Source: Physella acuta (Eukaryota; Mollusca; Gastropoda; Physidae). Taken from it: DNA of 64,000 nt. Below are positions 23,860 to 64,000 of this stretch, piece after piece (positions within the stretch are counted from its first letter, which is position 1; each line of letters opens with the position of its first letter). The stretch spans positions 229,501-293,500 of the forward strand of contig NW_026731577.1 of NCBI RefSeq assembly GCF_028476545.1. Direction: 5' to 3'. The position numbers and the translations under genes were made by a program. The notes under the pieces were generated by a model that saw only the letters and a program-made list of their open reading frames with translations, was not told the origin of the DNA and made no database searches.

Positions 23860-24550
23860 AATCTCGTATAATGAGAATTTCACTCGCGGTCATTTTTAGC
23901 CCTCTTAGAGAGTTTTAAGTCTGACCAACAGTTTTTCCATACGGCGTAGTCATCTATAGAGGTGTATACGAAAACTTAGCCAGATGTAAAGTAGGTAAGT
24001 GCCCTAAAATCCGTTTTCAAATTACCCTCTGTTTTTCCTATAAAATACAAAGATTATATAGGGAAATACGACTGGTCAGTTTTGACCCATTTAACGAATT
24101 TTCCCAGACATGGCGAGTTTTTTTGTGACACCCCAAGGCGTTCTTCTACCATCTCACAAAATTTCAATGGGGGTCGTCGGAGTAAAAATTGTTTCGTAAT
24201 AGAGCTCATATAAAGAGAATTTCACTCGCGGTCACTTTTTAGCCGGCGTCGAGGGCTTTGAGTGAAACCGACAGTTTTTTCTTAAAGTCTAGCCATTTAC
24301 CTAACTGCATGCAAAAAATCAGCCAGATGTAAAGACGGTAAGTGCCCTAAAATCCGTTTTGAAATCACCCTCTGTTTTTCCCATAAAATACAAAGATTAT
24401 ATAGGGAAATACGACTGGTCAGTTTTGACCCTTTTAACGAATTTTCCCGGACATGGCGAGTTTTTTGTGACACCCCAAGGCGTTCTCCTACCACCTGACA
24501 AAATTTCAAGGGGGGTCGTCGGAGGAAATTTTTTTTCGTAATATAGCCCA
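23860..24550 (+). repeat. Tandem duplication of about 345 bp
   Basis: Two adjacent units (about 23865-24204 and 24205-24550) share gagaatttcactcgcggtca, gtgccctaaaatccgtttt, acaaagattatatagggaaa and gacaccccaaggcgttct. Short reading frames in them are not conserved in a protein-like way. A further GC-rich unique part runs to about 24720. Confidence 0.7.
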
Positions 24551-24813
24551 TATAAGGCGCCGGTCAGTCGAGGTCAGTTTTGACCCCCTCTCCGTAGACT
24601 TTTCGGCAAACCGTCACCAGCCCTCGTGTTCTATCGCCCGAAGGCACCATCGTGCCAAATTTGACGCGCCTGCGGCGCCGGGAAGTGCCCTATCGGGCAC
24701 CTGACCACTTTGTTTTATATATAAAGACTAGGCAAACTGCTCAGTACTTTGGCCATCCTAAGTATCCCACAGTACCAGCTAAAATGTACTTCAAGTAACA
24801 TATTAATCATCTA

Positions 24814-25687
24814 TCTATATACTACTAAAACTCAAGTTTGTTTACATGTTTTAGTATTTATTTGTTTGTCTGATTTTGTACTGTAAGGAAACTGCTCTAT
24901 ATGGGGGGCTGTAAAACAGTATGTAGGTAGGGAACAATTTTTGATTGCAGACAGAATGTTAATCACACATTTATTTAAAGACGTTAATTAATTTATTGAT
25001 TTATTCATAGGTAGATTAACCACATTAATTTTAAAGTTTTAGAACTATGGCTTAACTTTGACTGAATAATAACGTTTGATAACTCATTTTTTGTTTGTTT
25101 GTTTTTTTATTTGTTATTGGGCAGAATCTGCATTATGTGTAGAGCTGTAAAATAGAATTTTGGGTAGTAAATATTGTTCTTTCTTAAACTCACTGTTAAT
25201 TAAAAACTAATTTAAAGCCGTTAATTAATTTATTGATATATTCATAGGTAGATTAACCACATTAATTATAAAAGTTTAGAAAAATGACTTTAGTAATAGT
25301 ATAAAGATTTATTTTCTTTTTTACAACAATGTTTCCAATTTTTTTTTCTTAAGGCCTGTATGTGAATGATAAGGTTGACAATCCAGGACCTCGCGGGGTA
25401 CAGGGCAGGTGAAGTAGAGTTCACCTGTTCTCAGCATATGAAGGGATAGTGAAGTCAGAGCCATGCTTGGCCGGAATCGTTTTTTTTTTAAAAATACAAA
25501 CATGTCTGAGAGTTGGCGGGGCACTGGGCAGGTGAAGTAGAGTTTAGTAGAGTTTTTAAAATATAAAAAACGTCTTTTTGAATGTGAGGTCTGGTTATTT
25601 TGGGATGATAAGTGCTGATAGACGTGATGTCATTTATGGATGACCCCCCGAAGCCACAGTTATCTAACTAGATAACGGGTAGTCTAG
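24814..25687 (+). mobile_element. Helitron family 1, short non-autonomous copy
   Basis: The 874-bp element starts TCTATATACTACTAAAAC after an A (24813) and ends GGGTAGTCTAG before a T (25688). A hairpin with an 8-bp stem, GTTATCTA-AC-TAGATAAC, lies 7 bp before the terminal CTAG. There is no target duplication. This is a textbook Helitron terminus and A|T insertion site. The same ends bound 46620-52871 and 52872-54420. No Rep/helicase frame is present. Confidence 0.88.
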
Positions 25688-25755
25688 TGTCTTCTAAATA
25701 GAAAGAAAAAATCAAAAAAAAATCATGAGAAACTTTTTAAAAATTTGTATTTGGT

Positions 25756-26161
25756 TAGTGGCGTATCCAGTTTCTGTATCACCCGGTGCGTTTAGTGTGT
25801 GTCACCCCCACCCCGTCTAACAATTTTGCATTTCCGGTGGAGTGTAACCCCCTCTCCATAATATTTAACTTTTTTAACTGAATAAAAATAGTTTTGACAG
25901 TGAATTTTACGAGTTTTGTCATGGTATCACGCCTAAATTGTGAGGACACTGCCATGTGACGCTACTGTATAACAGTTAAATTGTTAGTTTGTTTTTACAT
26001 AAAAGTGATATATAATCAATAGTAGTTTACGTTACGGGGTATTACATAATAATGCCGTATATATACACAATTAGGACGTATAAAATACACGATTTACAGA
26101 TTGACTTAGGGGCCAATAATAATTTTTGCATAAGGGCTCGAAAATCCTAGCTACGCCACTG
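25756..26161. mobile_element. Probable hAT-like element with CAGTGGCGTAG-type ends
   Basis: The left end tagtggcgtatccag and right end ctagctacgccactg match the ends of the 3245-3506 element, including the inner aaaatcctagctacgcc. No clean 8-bp duplication is seen, so borders are approximate. Confidence 0.5.
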
Positions 26162-26169
26162 TATATACC

Positions 26170-27538
26170 CCCCCCCCTACTAACTAAATATTAAGACTAA
26201 CTATTTACTATACGACTAGTCTAAAACTATCTATACGAGCTACACATTTATGATATAAAATATGGGTCAAAATTATTTAATGTATCTATTATTACTAGGC
26301 ACCCAATTCATTGATATTAACTTAAATAGAGTATACACTCTAGTGTAGCAATGCTAGATTAGTAAAACTATACATAGTCTAGATCCACCTACTATACTAA
26401 TAGACCTACTTTATTTCTATACTGTTAGTTAATTCGTATTACTATACTTATATACTATTAGGCTACTAACTAACATTATTAATCTATAATAACGAGAAAA
26501 ATGGCCCGTTGAGGAAGGATACAACGGGCGCTAGGTTGATAGTGCTGTCTATTTTCTCGGTACTTTAATTTATTCAAAATTTAGTCATAGGCATATCCCT
26601 AAAACATGTACCTAATCTCTTTCATGCCAAAAGTCGCATTAAGAGTTTCTTTCAGGCAACTCTACTTGGGAGGAGGGGGCTTCACCCCCCCTCCCCCCCC
26701 CCCACACACACTCCAAAACATGTCTACCGTCCCATTCAACGAAATATAATTATATACTTTTTCCAGTGTCCGCCCCCTCCCAGAAAATTCTACCCCCGCC
26801 CCCGAAAATTTCAAGTACCCCCACCCCTCTCCGAGGAGGAAAAAGTCTGAAAGAAACACTGGTCGCATTTGTAGAACATACAAACTAAAGGAAGAATCTG
26901 GGCGGGGCTTCGCCCCTACCGGAAGAGATGCTTGAAAAAAAAACTGCACGCTAAACACGTTTTAGATTAGAAAAAGTTCCCCCATCCGGGGAGGAAAAAG
27001 TCTAAAAGAAACACTGGTGTCGCGCTTAGCCACTACCCGAAGAATTGCATTAAAGAAATTGCAAGAAAACCACTTTTTAGATTAGACACATTTATTAGGC
27101 GGTAATTTTATTATAGAGTATCGATGAAGAAATTTCTTTTGAGTTGGGGAGGGGGGGGGGCTCAGACGTTCTTACGCGGGGGTGGGGCTTCGCCCCTACC
27201 CGAAGAATTGTATGAAAGAAACTCTTCACCCAAACCACTTAGATTAGACAAAATTGCCTTTTTATTCAATATTTACTCGAGAATCAATGACGTCATATTA
27301 CTGTGTAATAATAGTTTCGCTGTCTGTGTATCTATCTATCGATCTGTGTATCTATGTATCTATGTATCTGACAAGAACGCTCTAGAGAAAACACAAGCAA
27401 TTTAAAAACATGCACAGTCAGACGGAAACGAAGTATGACGTCATATAGTAGAAAATAATATCAAGCCGGAGAGTGCACACAGTAATATGACGTCAAAATT
27501 ATTTTCAACGGCTTATGTTCAATACAAATATATAATAA
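26170..27538. other. Non-coding DNA with degraded repeats
   Basis: About 26640-27260 holds several copies of a G/C-rich motif around gaggaaaaagtctgaaagaa, also seen near 9280-9600. The rest is A/T-rich. No exon recognised. Confidence 0.45.
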
Positions 27539-28180
27539 ACCGGGAGTGATTTCCCCTAAACTTTCTCAAATATTCTTATATAAAACAACAGGGGATGGGA
27601 ACTCGGAATACAGACATGATTTTTAATCCATTTTAAATATTTAAACTTTTTAAAATAGAATAAAATCTCGTGGAAAAATAATTGCACACCAAGTGAACGC
27701 CAAATAAAGATGTGCATAATAGTGCGCAATACTATTAGTACTATAAATTTACATGCGTTTTTTGAGAAATTGGAAATAGCGTAAATTACTACTTCCGGTC
27801 AACGGAAATTACTCAAAATTTGAAAGATGGTAGAGAATTAGATCATTTACTTACATGTGAATTTTGATTTATCTATCTGAAATAGTACTCAAGTTATAGG
27901 CTTTTAAAAAATTCATAGTAAAAAAAGTACCACTTTCGGTTATCGGAAATCGCTCAAAAGTTGCTAAAAATCTACGATTTAGATAAATTACTTATATATG
28001 AAATTTCATCAACCTAGCTGTAACGGTACTCAAGTTATCGTGTTTACACACACACACAGATTGCAAAGTTATATTTTTCCGTATCAGTGAGGTGTAAAAC
28101 GTCGAGATTTGTAAAAATCTCAATTTTTTTTGCACGATTGCAAGACTTTCTCTATACTTCGTGTATACGAGAAAGTAAAA
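27539..28180 (-). repeat. Interspersed repeat family R, near full copy
   Basis: In minus orientation it runs from the ccgggagtgatttcccctaa end to gtatacgagaaagtaaa. It has all the landmarks of the 5266-5930 copy. Confidence 0.72.
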
Positions 28181-28825
28181 ATGAGTGTAATCGATGATTG
28201 TTGTCTGAATCCTCCACCGTATTCACAATTAAGAACGAAGAAGAAGAAGAAGATGATGATTCCCAAACGGCTCTAATTTTTAAAATGTAGCTATAATTTT
28301 ATCGCTTGCCACATTTAAAAAAAAAAAAAAATTAGTATGATTAGATAGATTTATCCTACCTATTATATGAACGCTTGTTATTCAGAATTCTAAGAATTGT
28401 TTTTACAATTCACTCTTGCACTGGTTAATATTGGTAGATACAAAACTTTGCAAATCTGCCTTAGATCGGGTTTTTACTTCCACATGACTTTGAACGACCC
28501 AAATAGCACCGTGCACAAACATGGTGTATAGTGCGTTGCAGTTTTTGAGATGTGTGTGGAACTTTCATAAATTGGTAGATCTAGATTCTATTTCTAACTG
28601 AGAAAGGAGAGCGTCTTTTAAAAAATGAGTAAGTTGTAAATTGGCGCTCGAAATTTATTTACGAGGCTAAATTAGCGTTTTATTAATTATTAAACTTTGG
28701 CTAATTACTTTATGATAGGATAAAAATATATTCAATAAAATGTTGCAACAAAATGATACTAACGTAAGCAGAAGGTATCCATTACTGCCAATACAACTTT
28801 AACAGATAGTTTTAGAACGGTTTAT

Positions 28826-29323
28826 CCCCTTAACGCCGACTGTCGCGTTTTCGCGACATACCGCATAGGTACATTTATCCTACTGCATCCGGTCGTTGTG
28901 TCGGTACCAACGGTCACGTTGTGAAGTAATTTTTTTTGACTTCATAACTTCAGCCTACTTACATTCATTATTATTACTAAATAGGTGATCCGTTTTTGCT
29001 ACAAAAAATACTAATAGCTTTATTATTCACTCTTTATGTATATAAAGAGTATAAATCACATAAGAGAATAATTTTGGAAGGTATCTGCTGATTACGGTTT
29101 GTCGCGTTTTCGCGACATCCGGCAATAAGACATAAATGGTTCTTGGGTGCCAAGCAGGTATAACACAATACGATGCATCGCCAAGCTGTCATTCATTCGA
29201 GTATGATTATAAATAAGCAAAGGTTTTACAATGTAGTCCTCGCCTATATATAAATGTGCACTTTAGAACGTTAGGTCCATGTGGTAGGTGTAGTAGAGTT
29301 CATCTGTTTCATTGACATTGGCA

Positions 29324-29368
<45 letters not shown>

Positions 29369-30812
29369 TGGAATAATGTGATCATGTTGCTGGGTACAAT
29401 ATAACTAAATTAGCTTTGAAATAGTATTGTAAAATATTAGGAGAACATAAAAAAAATAAATGGACATCAGGAAGTGAGGTGGTGGACTACTATCCTGCAT
29501 ACAACAAAAGAAAGGTCTTCACATTGACCTTGACAATAATAACACTGATCATAGACCTACACCTCGTAATAAATATAGTAAGGTTGAATACTAACAAAAA
29601 TACACTTTGCAGTGCTATTGAATTCCCCCATTAGTGGCATTATACTGGCATTTAGTACCGACAGTTGTGTTATTGAGTACCCATATCTTCAGCACTGAGT
29701 ACCAACATCAGTGACACTGAGAAACCACAGTTTGTGCACTAAGCACTCACAGCAGTGATACTGAGTACCCTCTGCTAAGGCTGAGTAACCACTGCAACGT
29801 TATCGATAACCAACAGCTCCAAGGCTGAGTACCCACAGCAGTGACATCAAGAACCAACTGCAGTAACACTGAGTACCCACAGCTTCAACAGTGAGTACCC
29901 ACAGCTTCAACAGTGAGTACCCACAGCTTCAGCTCTCAGTACACATGGCTTCAACACACAGTACCCACTGTTTTAGCACTAAGTACCCATACCAGTGGCA
30001 ATACGTAGCTACAGCACTGTCATTGGTAATCCATAGCAGAAGCATTCGAGCACAACATCCGTAGCACGAAGAACCGAAATCGGAAACATAGGGTACCATC
30101 AACAATAGCAGTGAGTACCCACACCGGTGCAGCTGAGTACCCACAGCAGTGACACTAAGTACCCACAGCAGCTGCATTGAGCATGGAAGAATATACAACG
30201 GCTGAACACTGTCATTTAGGACAGTATTTGTTCACGTGTTTTGTGTGTATAGCAAATATAGGTCAAATGAGAAATATGCGTCTTTAATAGTTGACCTTGA
30301 ATAGGAGTTTACGAAAATGACGTAACCGGGGACAACTAAGGCTCAACACATTTAAAGAAGTCCTTTCATATGTAGTGTGTTTCTGTAGTGTAGTAGAACC
30401 ACGACAGCTAGGCTTCAAAATACCCATTCATAAGAGTTAGTCAGTGCGCAGGTGCAGCAGAGTTATGTAACTCTATGCCTGAGCTAATAAACTATAGTTT
30501 TCATGAATTTTGCAAGTGAGTCTACATCTCCTGGCATGTCCGTATGTTTGTGATATTCTATTGTTTATGCGTGGATATTTAGAGAAACACACGTCAGTAA
30601 AAATAGTAAAATGACCCGGACTCAAAAACATTTACTGTTTGGTCCGTCCGAAAGTGCCGGATGTCGCGTTTTTGCTACATACCGTAATTAGCATAAAAAA
30701 TAAGTCCAAATTTAAAAACGACTACATACCTCACATTCAGTGTCAGTATGTTGAGATAAAATAAGCACAAATAATTTTTATACGCTTGGAACATAATTCA
30801 GGCATTAAGGGG
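28826..30812. mobile_element. piggyBac-like inverted-repeat element
   Basis: Ends are CCCCTTAACGCC and, inverted, CCCCTTAATGCC, flanked by ttat at 28822-28825 and 30813-30816. Palindromes GTCGCGTTTTCGCGAC lie near 28849 and 29101, with a degraded one, gtcgcgtttttgctac, near 30664. C-run/TTAA ends and a 4-bp T/A-rich duplication suggest the piggyBac group, but a TTAT site is not the standard TTAA. There is no transposase frame. A minisatellite occupies 29636-30185. Confidence 0.55.
29636..30185 (+). repeat. Degenerate minisatellite, gagtacccacagcagtgaca type
   Basis: About twenty-odd units of roughly 20-25 bp with cores tgagtacccacagc and gcagtgacac. Units are diverged, so the array is old compared with the mucin array. 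An (AG)n tract lies just upstream at about 29331-29365. Confidence 0.8.
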
Positions 30813-30994
30813 TTATTAGTGTCGCGTCCTAAACTCTTACATTTATTAACTGAACTAAACCATAACTCCAAACTATGATCATAAATTTAATATCTATAGG
30901 GAACAGTCCATCGTCGACAAGGAGTGGGCATATGTTAGACAAATGCTATTTTATATTGTCATGTAATATTCCCACGTATTTCTCTTTTCAATAG

Positions 30995-62590
<31,596 letters not shown>

Positions 62591-62818
62591 GTAACAAAAT
62601 ACTAAACAATTTCTCTTTAATCGAGTTCAAAATGTTTGTGCAAAATAAAACAGAATAACTTATTATTAGCGAATATCCAGAGATGTCCAGAATTGTTTTT
62701 AGCATAAAGCAATACCTTATCTCATTAACAAAATATAATATATTGAGTTAATCAGATAAATATGCATAAAAGACCATATATATATCATTACAATCTATAT
62801 AAAAAGCAAAGTGCTCGT

Positions 62819-64000
62819 TGTAATAGATTGAAATAATTGTGAGGTCAAGGGAACTCACTCTTCTGTATTAGTTATATTTATAATATTGTTATCTTGAGTG
62901 ATGTCCCTTGTGTACTTCCTTCCGTCCTCTCTGTGTGTTACCATCGTGGTAGTTAGACCCATTAAATGTGTTATATACAACCACAGGCTTCTGTCGTCAA
63001 TCTATTATAACTGGCGACGAAGGATAAACATCTACTAGAAAGAGCACCTACTTACGCAAAAAAGAGGTTTGCTAGAGCTTATTAGCTAATTATTTCTAGA
63101 ATTATGGCGCTGTATGGCCAAATAAAAGAATTTGATGCGAATGATGAAATCATTCAAGATTACCTAGAGAGGTTAAGCTTTTACCTAGAAGCTAACGACG
63201 TGACGATAGAAGCCAAAAAGAGAGCTATTTTGTTAACAGTCATAGGGCCTCAACAATTTAGGCTACTAAAGGACTTATGCGCACCAGCTAATCTAACTAC
63301 CAAGAGCTTTAACGAGCTGAGCAAATTGCTAACAGACCACCATGCGCCTACCCCATCAAAGTTTTTATGTAGAGCTAGATTTGACAGTAGGACTCGTCAA
63401 CCAAACGAGTCAATATCAGACTATGTTGCTGCTTTACGTCATTTAAGTAGATTTTGTGAATTCGGAGACACGCTGTCTGACAGACTATGTGAAAAATTTG
63501 TGACAGGTGTAAACAGCCCTGATATTCAAAGAAAGTTGCTGCTCGAGTCAGATCTAAAATTGGAAAAAGCAATACAACTTGCAATGTCATTCCAGCAGTC
63601 ATCAGATGCGGCGAAATCTCTTACGCCTTCAGGGATCCATGCAGTAAACAGCAGGTTAGTCAATAAACATCAACCCCATCAGAGCATTCCAACTTATGCT
63701 AAACAGCCTGCTCGTTCAAATCCTAGATCTAAATCTAGTGATAATTATCAAAAATGTCATCGATGCAAAGGTCCCCATGCATCTCATCAGTGCAAGTTCA
63801 AGTCTGCAACTTGTTATAAGTGCAATGAGCAAGGTCACATTGCCAAGGCCTGCTTTGCAAAGTCTTCGTCTGTTGCTAAATCTAGCCAGTCAAGACAGTA
63901 CCGCAACCAAAAGCAGCACTATGTTAACTCTCACCAAGACTACCTAACCCAACCAATGAACCACTCTACCTGTGAAAATGCTCAAACTGATTCGCAGCCG
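62819..64000 (+). mobile_element. Ty3/Gypsy LTR retrotransposon, second copy, runs off the window
   Basis: The 5' LTR is at 62819 to about 63010, TGGCGACGAAGG (primer-binding site) at 63012, and gag from 63104 open to the window edge, including two zinc knuckles (CHRC..., CYKC...). The gag closely matches that of the 47485-51685 element in the opposite orientation. What is visible looks whole; the rest lies outside the window. It lies just downstream of the last exon seen. Confidence 0.9.

Noticed and set aside
26508-26533. Helitron 3' end (GCCCGTTG...CAACGGGC then GCTAG)
   Set aside because: The hairpin is good, but CTAG follows after only 1 base and is not followed by T; no matching 5' end was found.
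29929-30198. 89-codon minus-strand frame
   Set aside because: It is a reading of the gagtacccacagc minisatellite; no domain and no splice support.

Overview
This is a non-coding-rich, AT-rich eukaryotic window, most likely from a gastropod mollusc. That assignment is inferred from three things: an IgGFc-binding-domain gene of a type I know to be expanded in molluscs, a Ty3/Gypsy element, and a very dense load of Helitrons, hAT-type MITEs and minisatellites. Genes are split by long introns with GT-AG borders, and nothing bacterial or viral in layout is seen.

Two host genes on the + strand can be supported. (1) At 11.1-17.8 kb lies the 3' part of a mucin-like membrane protein. It has one 6.3 kb exon of Ser/Thr/Pro/Asn-rich repeats (32 near-identical 60-bp units, then longer diverged units with a 1,272-bp internal duplication). 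A 259-bp intron and a last exon encoding one transmembrane helix and a short basic tail follow. (2) From 31.0 to 62.6 kb, eight small exons spread over 31.6 kb join with matching phases into a signal-peptide-like segment plus an IgGFc-binding-protein (FCGBP) N-terminal-type domain. The first coding exon and the 3' end are not in view. The mucin exon is phase 1-1 and the last visible FCGBP-like exon ends in phase 1, so the two genes could be members of one family (FCGBP ectodomain, mucin stalk, membrane anchor). That is a hypothesis.

A third gene-derived piece is a 5'-truncated, polyadenylated retrocopy of NELF-E (22.9-23.5 kb, minus strand) with a 9-bp target duplication.

The rest is mobile DNA and its debris. 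Two Helitron families are present. Both occur as exact head-to-tail pairs: 46620-54420 on the minus strand, with a Gypsy element inside one member, and 57234-59727 on the plus strand, inserted in a foldback MITE. Single copies lie at 24814-25687 and 6163-7800. A C-rich hAT-like MITE family with 8-bp target duplications recurs at seven or more places, and a different 217-bp hAT element with 16-bp ends lies at 2213-2429. Also present are a piggyBac-like inverted-repeat element (28826-30812), a 1.56 kb element with 55-bp inverted repeats (37734-39290), a LINE 3' fragment (34.2-35.8 kb), zinc-finger retroposon debris (43.1-45.4 kb), a solo LTR (31.3 kb) and a second Gypsy copy running off the right edge from 62819. 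Many minisatellites and microsatellites fill the introns. One 34-35-bp minisatellite carries repeated copies of the splice donor of an FCGBP-like exon.
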